64,000 nucleotides of DNA from Phytoseiulus persimilis. Taxonomy: Eukaryota > Arthropoda > Arachnida > Mesostigmata > Phytoseiidae. Location of the stretch: contig CM075101.1 of NCBI GenBank assembly GCA_037576195.1, positions 5,704,001 to 5,768,000 of the forward strand, read 5' to 3'. The notes under the pieces were generated by a model. It made no database searches. It saw only the letters and a list, made by a program, of their open reading frames with translations, and had not been told where the DNA came from. Positions 1-12,600 of this stretch are shown in pieces. The translations under genes were made by a program, and so were the position numbers. The first letter of the stretch is position 1. Every line of letters begins with the position of its first letter.

Positions 1-196
1 GTGCATCCGGGATCCTAACGTCGATTGATCGGTCGTCTGACATAGCCTCTGCCGTCGTCAGAGTACAGGTTGATATTTGCAGGGTTGAGGAGAGGTTGCT
101 CTCATCCGACCACAGAATTTTTTTCCACCTCTCCACGGTCCGATCAGCATGTTCTCTCGCGAATCGGAGCCTTCTCTTACCGTTTGCTGGAGATAT

Positions 197-634
197 CTAC
201 GGTCGTCTTAGCCGGTCGTCGCCCGTGGACCTCGCACAATCGGCGTTGTAGAGGTCGTTAACTGATGTCGAGATCGAGCCCGGTTCGTATTTCGGGAGCC
301 GATAATTTGGGTTTGAAGGCAGACCAGCGTCGAATGCGAGAATCCGTCTGAATAGGGAGACGAAGCACAGCTCAAACACGAATCCTCTAGGCTGTTGACG
401 AGATACTCGAACTTTTGAGATCATACGAAATGAGAAAACGCACCGTTGGTTAGTGCAGCGTGGCTTTCCTCCTTTCTTGACCACTGGCGTATGCGAAATT
501 CGCTTCAAGGTTTCCGAAATCGTCCCTCCATTCATGTCGAGATGAGCGGAAATCTGTCGAATGCTGGACCTTCTATCAGATCTCAGAATCGGAATCAAAC
601 ACGAAGTCTTTCGGTCAATACGAAATGGGGCCAT
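197..634 (-). pseudogene. possible decayed DNA-transposon transposase fragment (helix-turn-helix region)
   Basis: An open frame of about 145 codons on the minus strand. Near its start it contains a segment beginning IPILRSDRRSSIRQISAHLD and continuing into a second helix (GGTISETLKRI). This spacing resembles the N-terminal helix-turn-helix of Tc1/mariner-type transposases, where a phrase like 'RSDRR.(T/S).R.(I/M)A..L.(M)' recurs. The rest of the frame has no DDE/D catalytic signature that I can recognise and is too short for a full transposase of about 340 residues, so any element is a remnant. A 45-bp minisatellite starts about 60 bp upstream of it (in minus-strand sense). Chance resemblance is a serious alternative. 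Confidence 0.2.
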
Positions 635-695
635 AGCTCCGAAGAGACGATCAAGTCAGTCTTGCAACGAGTCTTGTCCGATCATTTCTAAGGGG

Positions 696-850
696 GTGAT
701 TCCGAGGTCGATCTCACCATACTTTTGGGAGCCTACACAGGTGGTACCGGGATCCATCTCAACACACTTCTCGGAGTCTGGGGAGGTGAATCCGGGGTCG
801 ATCTTACCACACTCCTCGGAGTCTAGGAAGGTGAATCCGGGGTGACCATG
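696..850. repeat. 45-bp minisatellite, about 3.4 copies
   Basis: Units begin at 696, 741, 786 and 831, each starting with GTG followed by a near-identical block (for example GTGAATCCGGGGTCGATC). The period is exactly 45 bp and the fourth unit is cut short. The copies differ at several positions, so the array is not recent. Because 45 is a multiple of three, the plus strand stays open through the array and would encode a 15-residue repeat of the type V-x-P-G-S-I-x-x-H-x-S-E-S, but there is no other evidence of coding. Confidence 0.85.
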
Positions 851-1757
851 CTCTTGACTTTTTTTTCAAGTAGAAACGTACCGCCTCGCCAGAAGCTGCC
901 AGATTGTGCTTGCTCACGTGTATGACCGGGATAAGAATCTCAAACATGAGGCGCACCGCCTCGATACTATGCTAGCGAGAATCCGTGGCGACTACCGAAG
1001 GTCTCATGACACTACATGTAAGGCAATAACAGTCTGACAGCAGTAGATTCCCGAACCAAGGGACGGGTCAGCCAGCGAGTCTTTGAATGAATTCCCTACA
1101 GATGTAAACAGATTCAGATTTTCTGATGGGTGTCGGTCTGGTCGTTGAATCCTATCAGACATTTGTAGGATCACCCATCAAGGCTCCAAGCCGCCAACGC
1201 ACGTTCTCCGATGTTCGTCTCAATTCTTCCAGATTGCGTTCAGGAGAAGCGATGAGGCCGGTACGTAGAGGCCGAATTGGTCGACCGAACTGCCGGGAGT
1301 CTTTCAGAGAATGAAGCGGTCTCGAAAACCCTCCAGCGCGTCTTAGTGAACTTTATGCAGGAATAGGAGGCGCAAGAAGGAGCAGACGGGCTGAGGTTTA
1401 GGAGTACTCTTGTTTTTTTGAAACCACGAAAAATCGCTCAGACCTACGCCTCCGAAAAACATCCTCGCAGCTACTATACATCGGCACCAATGGATGAAGT
1501 TGTCTTCGTCAACTGGATCATACTGGAAATCGAAATATCCGGTCGACGGAGATTATCATTTTTCCGGAGCAATGGTTTTTGCCCCTCGGTATTTGTAATC
1601 AGCTTTCGAGGTTTCCTCGAGAAATATGATTTCTCCACTCTCTGCGATTGTCAAGTGAAGAGTGGGAAAATGGGTAAACTGGGGTCGAGCGAAATTTTAA
1701 AGCCCGGAGATGGCGCGATAATTGACGAATGACAACGAGATTCTCAAATCAAGAGCT

Positions 1758-2268
1758 ATGAGCAGTTTGCGCAATCGCAAACGGCCACGCAGCGTGACAA
1801 AAATTTTGGAGAATGGAGTCGAGGTGAGTTGTTGGCGTGTCTATCAGTATACTGTTCCAGTCGTAACGACCGACTGCGTCAGCGGTCTTTGGACCAGCTT
1901 CGAATCATTTCATATACCTCATTTCATGTCGTAATTGTGATAGGGAGCATCTGTTGGGATGGTTGTAGAAACATTATGCCCAACAGGAGGACAGCTTCGA
2001 CATGAATGAGGAGCGAGTGCCCACCGACAACTGTCAAGAGGCAGATTGCAGCAAGAAGAGGCAGCAGAAGCAGGGGGCCTTCTCGCTTAGGGGGGCTGGT
2101 GCTTCGTCTTCCGAGGACGCAGACGGCGCGGAATCTGGTGCAGCGAAAAAGTGTGAGAACTGCAACAAATCTCCGGAAAGGGAGGAGATAGACTCACTTC
2201 GCCAAAGGATACGGAAACTCGACTTCACCATCGCTTGTCTGATGCGATTGATCCAAGTCATCAACTGA
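1758..2268 (+). CDS. small two-exon gene of unknown function (115 residues)
   Basis: Coding exons join 1758-1823 and 1987-2268. The donor is GAG|GTGAGT at 1824 and the acceptor is CAACAG|GAG, with the exon starting at 1987. The 163-bp intron is phase 0, and the reading frame runs through to a TGA/TAA-free end at the stop 2266-2268. An in-frame TAA at 1719 lies upstream of the chosen ATG. The product begins with a basic stretch (MSSLRNRKRPRSVTKILENG). It has paired cysteines C38/C43 and C78/C81 (a CENC knuckle), an acidic serine-rich stretch around 62-72, and a C-terminal amphipathic helix from about 86 to 115 that could form a coiled coil or bind a partner. An AATAAA lies 76 bp after the stop. 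I do not recognise a family. The splice sites, frame continuity and poly(A) signal together argue for a real gene, but the exon 2 acceptor has a weak pyrimidine tract. Confidence 0.45.
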
Positions 2269-2343
2269 GTCGTCGCGGTGACTCTCAGCCGAATGCCCAT
2301 TCCGATGAAAAAATAATTCTTCCAGCACGATAAGTTGGCATCA

Positions 2344-2349
2344 AATAAA
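2344..2349 (+). terminator. poly(A) signal AATAAA of the small gene
   Basis: A canonical AATAAA 76 bp beyond the stop codon at 2268, in an A/T-rich stretch that contrasts with its surroundings. The position fits a short 3' UTR. Confidence 0.45.
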
Positions 2350-5300
2350 AATTGAATCGATAACTTCAACACATCGTTCTTGCGTCGTCGGAACTGGCCT
2401 GGCCCTGCACAATGCGCGTGACATTGAATAGGAACATTTTCCGTCGGGTCGGCGCAAACATATGTTGTAGGGGTAGGACCATGTACTGAGAAGCCAGCCA
2501 AAACCCTTCACCGATACCATTCTTGTCCGTCATGTACTCCACGCCGATGTACTCTGAAAACGGATTGCCAACACTGGTTCATCATGTCTCCTTAGCGAAT
2601 TCCGGGCAACGATAATGACCCCTCTGAGATCAGTGCATTGTAGTAGGTTCGTCCTGTGTCATCTCGGTCAGCTTATGTTGTCATGTTGACCGGGTCAGAG
2701 GGGCTCTGATCGCCAACTTCGATCCAGAAATGGCTTCGCCGTTGTAGTTCTGTGTCAGGTGCAGACGATGGAATCCTCTGTCAGCCGACCAGCAGACTTC
2801 ATCGAGCTCAGAGGACGAAAAACGGTTGGACCTGGCATACGAGGAGCGCTCGGCAGCGAGAACTGAGTTCGGACGTTGATGCGGACGAAAGCTGTGTAAG
2901 TGTGACTCCTAAATCACTGTCTCATCCCAGGACTGAGGCGTGCCCCTGAATCTGGAAAGTCCGCGAAGACAAACATGATGATAGGGTATGTTTTCCGGCC
3001 CAGACTCCGCTGTCCAGTTGTGTCTCACAATTAAAACGCATAATGAGCCTTCCGTATGAGCGCAGGAGACAAAACAGATCGGGAAAGCCTGGTCCCAACC
3101 TTAGTCAACGATCGTCCGAGGTAAGTCGTTGCGTAGACACAGACGTGCTGCGGCGTGTGGCAGACCTCCTGACTAGTTATGATCGAACTTATCGCCAGAT
3201 CGTCAGATGACAACTTTCTTCACATGAATCTGTGGGGCAGACGAATTTCAAACAAAATGCCAGAGGCACTGACGGGGGGATCGAGAATCGGAGAAACGAG
3301 CCTGGACGATTCCCGCGAGAGGTTCACAGTATCACTCTGGCGAGGACTTGATGCTCTATCCTGATCATCAAATGCTTCCAGTTCTGCCCCCCAGATAGAC
3401 GGCAGGCAACTGATCGATCATTCAGCTCCGAGATGGACTCGAGCGGACATTCATTTTCCTCATGGTTCTGTGATTGGACTCAATGCGTCAGTGAACTCCA
3501 ATCTGATAGAAATCAATTGAAGCGTTCTTGGTCGTACAATCGCATGTATCGATGACATCTCAATGCCCTCCGGATTGGCTCGGGAATCGGCGTCATCGCA
3601 GACAGGTCGTTGCTTGGCCTCATTGACGGTGTCTCGAGCTGTAAGTTGGAAAATCGTGTTCGATATAGTACCGTTGACGCTCTGGCTCGACGTCGACGCT
3701 CTCCGTTCAAAGATTCTCTGCTCGGTTTGTCACGGAGGAAATCGCCCGCTTCTCAAGTCACCAGAACCTGGACGCCGCGCGACGGGCTTCGTGAAAGTCC
3801 CAAGCTAGGCTAGTTGCACTCCATGGGAATACCTGTAAGAAACGAGTTCCTCTCTTCGACCGATTTCTTCTTGCCGGCTCGTGTCATCTCCAAAGTTTTT
3901 CTCCCTGTCGGAAGGCCGGGGGTTCTTCACTATTCTCCCTCTCCCTTCAGATCCGGTGAAGCGCTCAGGAGATCGGACGCTCAACCAACCCTCCCACGGA
4001 GCACTATTGAACAGCTTCGAGTCGCCGTATCCTACTCTCCCGGAAGCGATTGTCGCTGAAAAGCTTGAGACTACAGTTCACTCGTTGAAAACGAATCCTT
4101 CCTTCCTTCGGAGGGAGCCCGTCGGCTCACTTGTAGCTCGTCGTTTACCCTAGCCTTTTACCTCGGTTTTTTGCTGACCATGTTTCGCTGGCATCGACCC
4201 GTTTGTTGGCTCGGAGAGTGGAGATTCCGAAGAAGTAGAATTCATTCATTGTATGCGATTGGCTCGCGCGTGACGTGTGATGCGTGGATGGCTACAGTTG
4301 ATGTCTTATTGAAGCTGGCATAAAAACGCACTCATGATTTCGCCTTCCACGGCAACTGTTCACCAGCGAAAACTTACGTGGATGAAAGCCACAGCATCAA
4401 CAGGCGTCAGTTTTTCTTGGCGGCCCGTAAACAAACTGCTCGGATGGAAATATACGATGGCGTAACTCCAGCGCAGTCAATCAGTCCAGCGGATCAGAGG
4501 GAGGAGTTATTTTTCCCCTGCAGTCGCGCATCTGCCAAAACGAATCGACGGACTCCTCAGCTGGGTCAGAGGCTCGTGATTGTGAGATCCAAGCGGCCGA
4601 TTCTTTCTTTCACGAGGTGGAATGCGACCGGGAGGAGTACATTTTCGGCAACCTTAGACAGACGTGGTACGGGCTCGTGAATCCACGCGCTCGATACAAA
4701 CCCTCCCGGCTTCCTATGTGAACTTGCGCAACACACGATCGGGGGAGACCCCCGTTCTGCGCTGACTCGGGGACGCGCTCCCCACTCCTACATCGTTCGA
4801 ACCTTCGTGAGAGGTAGACGAGAACGTAGAGTTCATGTGAATCTCCTGGAACTGAGTTTTTTTTTTTCCGGGGATTCAGGAGTTGAACGCTGTGTTTCGG
4901 GTCAGGAATATCGATGTTCTAAAGCTCGGCGATCGCGAAAACGATGGATTTTGGGGGAAAGTAATCCGTGCTAACCCGATTGAAGGCCAAGAGCCGGAGA
5001 GGCTTAAGGCGCCAAGGAACAACGAGGGCCTTGATCAGGGCAGCTCATAGACAAAAAAGCTCTGCGCCACTGGGCAAGGGGCACAAGAGCAGGCGCGGGA
5101 AAAATACTCGGGAGCGGGACTACACGCGCGGGGGGGGGGGGAGGATAGGGGGGATACAGCCCGAGAAACGGGGAATGAGCCGAGCAAGAACAAGAAGGAG
5201 AAGAGTCGGTGAAGGGAGGGGTGCATCGAGCTCAAGCCGAATGACGGGCAGGACATCGGCAGACAAAACCGGCAACGGAAAAATAATAGGGAGAACACCC

Positions 5301-6424
5301 TCCGGTCGGCGAAGGAAGATGCGTCGCCGTGTCCCTCATCCCCAGACAACGACATATTGAAGTGTCGCCCAGGCTGCATCCGTATGTGTGTGTGTGTGTG
5401 TATCCGGGTTTGTGTGCATGTCTCCGTCCGGCCGTGTGAGTCCGAGTGGATGCTGCGTAGAGGCGGGCAAGCCGTCGAGCCGGGCGGGTTTCTTAAGGCC
5501 CCGGAGCTCCGCCCGCTGACCGACGCCAGCGCTCCTCGCGGTGGTTTTCAGAAACTGTCCGCAGCGACATCAACGTCGGGGTACGAGCAGAGGGAAACTG
5601 TAGCCTGTAGAGAACAGATGTGAGTTCGCAAACACTGCATGTGGTGTTCTACGGGACAATTCGCGCACCGATGAGTTGGATAAGATCCCTTCGTTCGTTC
5701 GCCGGTCGGCCCGTCTCGAGAGCTGTCAAGCCTCGGGCATCGTGAGATCAGCTCAACGCCAACCGGAAGACGACATCGTGACAAAAGGTCAAAGTCACGG
5801 TGGGTAAAGTGTGACCAGCGGAGAAACTCGCTCGGAGGTGCGTCGACCAAATCCCCCGGGAACTTGAACTTTGCGTGCTCCACAGAGTTCGGCAACGTGA
5901 CTCGGTGTTTTGGTGGCGGTGGTTGTGGTGTTGTTGTTGGTAGGAGTGCGAGTTCGGAAAAGTCAACATGTGGTCGCAAAGGGTGTCACTCATCGATGCC
6001 AAACGGCGCAAAGAAGCGAGCGAAAACTCCTGCGGGCGATTCGAAAACAAGAGCGTCGTCACCGTGAGTGTCGTGAACTAATTCCGGATCCGCAACGAGG
6101 AAGTGGTCTCCCGTACACGAGCTCGGACGATTCGACGCGATCTCGAGCGCGGGCCCTCGCTCGGGCCGGAGTTTGCCAGCTTCGTCATTCAAATTGAGAC
6201 GTCGGCGTAATCTGCGACGAAAGCGACACGCGCAGCAGGGCTCTGGGGATTCGACCGGCCGCAATTCGATTGGACACCTGCAACGCCGGCTGTTCGAGTT
6301 CGATCATCCGGTCCAACATCGTCAGACGATCTCCCGATACGGTTTTCGTCCTCCTCACCACCAGAGTGAAGCGGACAGTGGGAGAGTGCACGAAGAAAGA
6401 AACTTCTGTGTTGGTCCCTCGTGC
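2350..6424. other. intergenic stretch upstream of Lim1 copy A
   Basis: No exon could be supported. The stretch must contain at least part of the promoter and probably one or more 5' non-coding exons of Lim1 copy A. It includes a strongly purine-rich block (about 4960-5340 on the plus strand) followed by a (TG)n tract. Confidence 0.5.
4960..5401. repeat. purine-rich block with G-run and (TG)n tract
   Basis: From about 4960 to 5340 the plus strand is dominated by G and A, including an uninterrupted G-run at 5130-5141. It is followed by alternating TG at 5385-5401. The long open frame seen here is an arginine/glycine-rich by-product of purine bias, not a protein. Such tracts can adopt triplex or Z-DNA forms, but that is inference. 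Confidence 0.6.
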
Positions 6425-6629
6425 AGGAACTGACGTTCAAACAAATCTCAAATATGAAGATGGTTCAATGCGCGGGCTGCGAGCGACCCATTCTGGACCG
6501 ATTCCTACTACACGTCCTCGATCGATCGTGGCACGCCAAGTGCGTGCAGTGTACAGACTGTCGGTGCAGTCTGAGCGAGAAGTGTTTCTCGCGCGACGGA
6601 AAACTCTTCTGCAGAAACGATTTTTACAA
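6425..6629 (+). CDS. Lim1: Lim1 copy A, coding exon 1 (LIM domain 1)
   Basis: The coding part starts at ATG 6454 (MKMVQCAGC) or the second ATG at 6460, which corresponds to the usual start of vertebrate LHX1 (MVHCAGC). A good acceptor (GTCCCTCGTGCAG) ends at 6424 and an in-frame TGA lies at 6367-6369. The exon therefore probably begins at 6425 with a short 5' UTR, and a non-coding first exon lies further upstream. The donor is ACAA|GTAAGT at 6630. The exon carries the complete CX2C-X17-HX2C-X2-CX2C-X16-CX2D set of LIM1 and leaves a split codon (phase 2). Confidence 0.93.
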
Positions 6630-9600
6630 GTAAGTTGACGCGCTTCCCTCTAACTCCCGTGGACACGTTCCTCCGGCGCCGCGGAATCGCGGCGCTGCAC
6701 GACAAGCCCTATAGGTATCATGAAAGGCTAGGGACGAGGGAGAAAATAGTTGACACAGTGTCGACGCTCGTCGCGACGAAGAAATTTCGATTGGTCGAGT
6801 TGGGATGACACTGATGATAGCGCCCTTGAGGCTGAATTTGTTTGTGCACCTGCTCGCTGAGCCCTCTATACTGCAAGATGTGCGACACTAGATGACAGAT
6901 GTCAAGCATCACATAACAACCCACAAAACAACTCAAAGCTCCGGAGCGGAAATCTTTCCGAAATAGGCGTCGTGTTGCGAGCGAAGTTTCGAATTTTGTA
7001 AACAAACAAGGAATGCCAATCGGCCCGGGAAGTCCTATAATTTCATGTGTTCTTATCATCTGACATTGTTTTGATGTTGGCTGCGATGTTGGGTGCCCTG
7101 AACGCTCAAACATCAAATCGCTCAACGAGAATGTTGAACGGACGGTCGTAAAGTTCTCATCTAATGCGCCTGGGGTCACCGATCAACCCGTCCACTCCCC
7201 CGTAGGACTGGGGCGATGTAGGGTTCACATCGGGGCGAATAAAAATAATTCGCTCAAGACTCAACCATTAAGCAACCGCGGAGCTCATTCACTGAACCCT
7301 CATCTAAGTTCGGGCACAGGCTCGTCGATCCCAACTCTGAGAACGCTGCCAGAAAATCAGGGGTCCAGGGTAGAGTTCTTGCACTGATTCAGAGTTAAAC
7401 GTTTTGTTCACAGACTTGTCGAACGAACTTGTCGATTTTTTTGCTGATTTTTTACTGCAGCTGATGAGCGCCAGCGACCGCGGTCGGTTTCACGCTCCAG
7501 ATTGGACAATACTCACTCTCAATCGACCACTGTCACGAGAACATTGATAGACTGTGGTCACTCAAAAAACAGAAACAACATCAGCTGATCATAGCACACC
7601 GGTATTTTTGGCAAGCCTCTCGCAGGCACGGACAACGTGTGGGGGCGAAGAGCGAAGAGTGAAAACCATCGCTGCGATCGAAAGAACTGACGTTTGCCGC
7701 ACCAGGATTCACGGTCACGTCCGAGAGAAAAATCACCAGAAAGAATTTATTTTGTTTCCTCACACATCCAATTCTGCGATGAGCTGACATAGGTTGAAAC
7801 TCACCCATCTGTTCGGAAATGAGACACGGAGAGTGTCAAACCATGCTTCCGGCAACGACCTCCCCCTCGCGAGCTTCTTCAATCACCCGTCCACTTTCCG
7901 GGACAAGTGGGCTCTCATTCGTTTCCATGGAGAGGTGAGAACCATGACCCGACCGCGGTCCGCACATGCTCATGTCCCCGAAAACAGAGCTTTCAAATTT
8001 CGACCGTCGAACGACAACAAATCAAGTTCCAAGTGCGCACTTTTTCGCTCTAGTTTGGAGAATGGATCATCTTTACGATGAGGTATTTATGGCCCGTTTA
8101 TGACTCGCTTATTGCGCTGAGGGTTCGTCCTTCTGGAGTCCCTGTACGACCAGCAGCAGCAGTTGCTCCTCCTCGTCGGCAGCGTCGTTACGTGTTCTCG
8201 ATAGAGTGTCGTCATTGTCGACTCCTTGTTCTCACTGAGCCGTCCGGAGCTTTATGAGCTATCGACGTCCGGCCGAGCGCACTCACCACAATAGACGCCG
8301 TCGCTGAAAGTTAATGCGGAGTGGGTGCGGTCCTGAGCACCTCAAACAGGTGCTCTCAGCCGCGCGACAATCTTCGTCCGTCGAGAGGCTGACGCTACGC
8401 GCGATCGCGATTCATCGATTCGAGCGGTGGACACATCGCCTAACGGTATGTCGCTGCTCTTCGTTGACAAACCCCGCTGTCTGTCAACACGCGATTAGAA
8501 ACGGCCCGGGTTGCTCAGTTCGAAGATTAGCGCCGCCGTCGTGGATGAAGAAAGTCCGTCCGATCGCTCCGAGCCAACGAAGCACGCTGTAAAGTCTACC
8601 ACCCTGCTGCCGACCGAGTCGCGAAACCAGCCAAGCAAGCAAGCCGCAAACTAAGTCGACCGACTTACTGACTCAGTCGAGGAAAGCAAGCCGCCGATAA
8701 ACGGTGGTCGACTACGCTCGGCGGATCGCTCTCGAGCATAAATTCCGAAAGACGTGCTCATCCTCGTTTTGGGTGTGTCAGTCTTAAAAAATGTCGTTGT
8801 CAGACGAAGCACGACCCGACTCCATCCGGACAGCGAGCGACTCGCTCATGAGGTTCGGCGCCGGTGCGCTCTCTTCGATTCTCCCGTATACCTCCCTCAG
8901 GAGAACCACATCGAGCTCATTTCCGCAAGCGCACATGTCTTTCGGGCCAGCTGGAAACTCTCCTCTGCGTTGACCACTGCGCTTGCCACGAACGCCAGTT
9001 TCAGTTTTCCGAAAGTTCGTACGGCAGTCGGTCACGACCGCAAACAGTCGTAACGGAAGAATGAAAGCCGAACATCTTGCTAACAGCTCGAATCGGGCGA
9101 ACAGACAGATAGATATCAGGAGCGGAATGCCAAATGTGACAATGAGCGGCCAGGAGTAATGCGTCGAATTCGTCACCATTATCTCAAATGGCCGAAGCAG
9201 CCGTCGATGCTGAAGATTCAGAACGTCTGGTGGTAATTTCGGCTGCCATATTTATATTCCGGCTTTCGACGAATGGGCCGGTTTCGCGGTCCGTCAATCG
9301 GAGTTTGCTCGCGGGTCAAATACCGTCAATATGGAAAAATAGAAAAGCTGATCGGAACTAGCCGCTCAACAGGGTCGTTGAATGCTGCCGAGGGTTGTTA
9401 CATGGACATCAGAGGGAAGAAATCAAATAGCGGCCTTCCGAGCGTGCGACACGAGCGCTGCTCTCTGAAGCTCTGGTGAATGGGTTTAATTTTAGAAATT
9501 CGGTTCTTGATCCCATCGGCATGGAGGAGAAGGAGGGCGACGAGCGCAGCGAGGAACCGCTGAGCCCGACTCTGCCCGCCTTGCTCTGCCGATACTTGGA

Positions 9601-12600
9601 CTTTTTCAACCGAAGTCAAATCACGCGATCAGCCTTCCTGCAAACGATTCCCCCTCATGAAAGGCTCGTACAATCAGACACACGGACTGATTGAGGTGCG
9701 CTCGGTCTCTAGGTGGTCGGCTGCCCTCCACGGCTCGGGCTCTCCGGTTCGGTCTAAGCTGTCTTTGACTCTCCCTCTGCCCGCGTTCGCTCGCTGCTCT
9801 CGGGGTCTCGACGATTTGACAGAGCCCTCTCCTCCGGAAATTCGATCTCGATCGTTGCTTGATCGAGATTTTGGATCTAGTGCACACAGAACTCCTTCTG
9901 GCGACTCCGTGCCTCCCGTCCCCCATTGTTGAGAACTTCTCGCTTAGCTTCGTAGCGACTGACTTTAATTTGGCCTGTTAACAAATCGTTTCGGACCTGT
10001 TGCACTCTTTCGAAGGAGGGAGCGTTTAATGTCGTAATGGGAGGCTTCTGCTCATCTTCTTAACAAGCCACTCTTGCGGCTGCCGCCGCGGCTCGAAATC
10101 TGCATAACAATGGCGACGAGCCGACGACTGACTGTTTGCCTAGTTGGATGAGTGCTTGGATGGGTGCCGGTGGATGATGACGGCGTTTTGGAGTGGTGAA
10201 ACCGGGGAGGGGAACCTCGCTGCTTCTAATTGTTTGCGCCTTTTATTCTTCACCCACCGCGTCGTTCTCTCACCCGCAGTGGTGAATAATGAAGTGAGAT
10301 CGTTAGTCGAGTTTAGAGACCGAAGCCTACTCATACCCGGGTTAAGTTGAAGAATTGATACGACAACGGGCGACTCGGCTGATTCTTGATCTTCCCATTG
10401 CAGCCGCCGACAAAGGGGGGGGGGGGGTTGGGAATGGAGAAATTCACATTATTTCCATTACGGAGGTTCAGAATCCCGCACGCTATTCGCAAGGACATTG
10501 CCCCTTTCCCCGTTCCAGACCGACGGTCGCCTTTGTCCACGGCGAAGACGAATACTCCCCCACAACACAAATATTTGTGTCTCGTCCTCTTTCTCTCTCT
10601 CTCTCTATGTTTCGTTCTCGGAGCAGTGCCCTCGACTCGGAGTCACGGCTTGGGGCGATGAAGCCGGCGCTGGGCGCAGGAAGAGGTTAATAGCATCGTC
10701 GTCGATTAACACCGTCGATCATTCGCCATGGCTTCACCGGTCGCCCCGCGATGAGCCGGGCGGCCAACGAAAAGATCGTATATGATGAAGTACTCCACAA
10801 ATATTTATCACCATCATGTTCAGCGGTCGTCTCGAGAGGGAGCCAAGACACCTTCCCCGCTCCCGGACAATCATAATAGTTCAGCTACCGTCGATCCACT
10901 ACGGAACATTGTGGACGGCGGCTTCTCAAGCCGTGGCAGCGTTGGCCTAAAATTTTCCTGGGAACAACGAGAGGAAATTAGATTCTTGTCATTCATCACC
11001 CGGACTTCACATGCAGAGCGCTTCCTCTGCTTTCCCTGTTGGTTCGGTGGATTCTCTCCGGCGGGAGCCTCGCTCCCCCGAGTAATCCTGTGGGTTTCTC
11101 CACTTGCCATGCTCTGTACCAGAGCCCCTCACCCCCTATTCACCCGTTCGGCTAGTTCTCACGGGAAGAATCCTTTCAGGAAAACTCGCAAGATATGAAA
11201 GATGTTCTCATTCGGAGAGCACGGTCGTTCGTCCGTTCAAATGCCTTTCCACGCGCATGTACAGCGAAGAGGAAATGGTCTCTGAATGAATCAAAAAATA
11301 CTCACGCGATGCCTCGTGCATACTTGGTACTCTGTCTCTGACTGGTTTCCGCTTTTCGGTGGGCCCTGCTCTCGAGTACGCGTTTTCGATCGCTTCATGG
11401 ATGCGGATCCCGCCAGGAGTCGTTGTGTCGTCTCGATGTCGCCTTCGTGCTTCCGTATCTTCTCGAACTTCCCTCCTAGTCCCGGTCCCGTTCGTGTTCC
11501 CCCTCAGAAAGTGTTGCGTCTAGAGATGAGACGGAATGATATGCCTCATCTGCACGTCTGATGAGGGGAATTGACGATTATGGTGCGCAGAAGAGTTCAA
11601 ATGTCATTTATTCATGATGAGAGCCGTGCCAGGATCGGCCCCAGAGATATTGGGAGATTTGGCATTGATTCCTTATGCTCTCTCGCTCGCTTTCTCAAAC
11701 ACGGGAAGAGCTGGTTTCCTATCGACCGCGAGCATATAGTCGGCGGAACCGATTTCCGACCGCCGTCTTCAGCGGGGTGTGCAGACACCATTCTCTCATG
11801 TTATTGTGTTCCACTACGATCATCATCATCATGTAGCAGAAGAAGCTCCCCCTTTCCCCTCAGCCCCTTCACCACTCCCACATTTTAAGACTGTTATCGT
11901 CTCGCAGCCGACTGTTGCTGCGGCAACACATCGTTGTCGTAAGTCAGTGTCATTTTAAACTGTGCACTTTATCTGCGAAGACCAGACCGTATATACTCTA
12001 CGACATCCGAGAGAAAAAAAAGCCCGCGATAACACCACTACGTATCAGCGGGCGGGCCGGCCGAGGTCCACAGCAGTGACCGAGAATGAATGTGCCTTCC
12101 GCCGCACGAAAGATATTTTTCGATTCCGCATTCAGTTTCCTCTTCGAGAGCGAATATGTGGTCATTATCGAGGTAAACACCGGCCGTGGACTCGTATGTC
12201 GAGCTCCGTCAGGGAAGCGATTCCTCGCACGGAATGCTGCGGCGGACACCCGGCAGAGAATTTCGCGCCGAACTGTTTTTGCGATCGAGCTGTTGGCGGA
12301 GCTTCCGTGGGAGGGTCGCCGCACTTTTGCCAAAACATCGAACACCATCCCTCGGATCATTCCGATCCGGGTCGGGGGTTTGCACGAGCGAGCGCGCGGT
12401 GAATGGAATAGCGAGCTGCCAAGCTGGCTGGTTCAGCATACTCCGCGTCCGCATTCCTGCTGCTCAACCCTCGCTGAATCCGAGCCGAAGTTGGGCCAGA
12501 GCTGAACTTTCACCTCCATTGACACGGTAGTGAACACCAGTGTCATCGCTCAAGTCCTCTAGAGAAGCCGCAGCAGAATCGCTGCTCGACCCATTCGTAG

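Larger units (their letters stand above)
1..1757. other. left flank, no supported gene
   Basis: Apart from the transposase-like fragment and the 45-bp minisatellite, I see no exon with convincing splice sites or family similarity here. Upstream non-coding exons of the small gene at 1758 could lie in this stretch but cannot be picked out. Confidence 0.5.

Noticed and set aside
4968-5360. An arginine/glycine-rich 130-codon frame
   Set aside because: It is produced by the purine-rich tract and the G-run; composition bias explains it.
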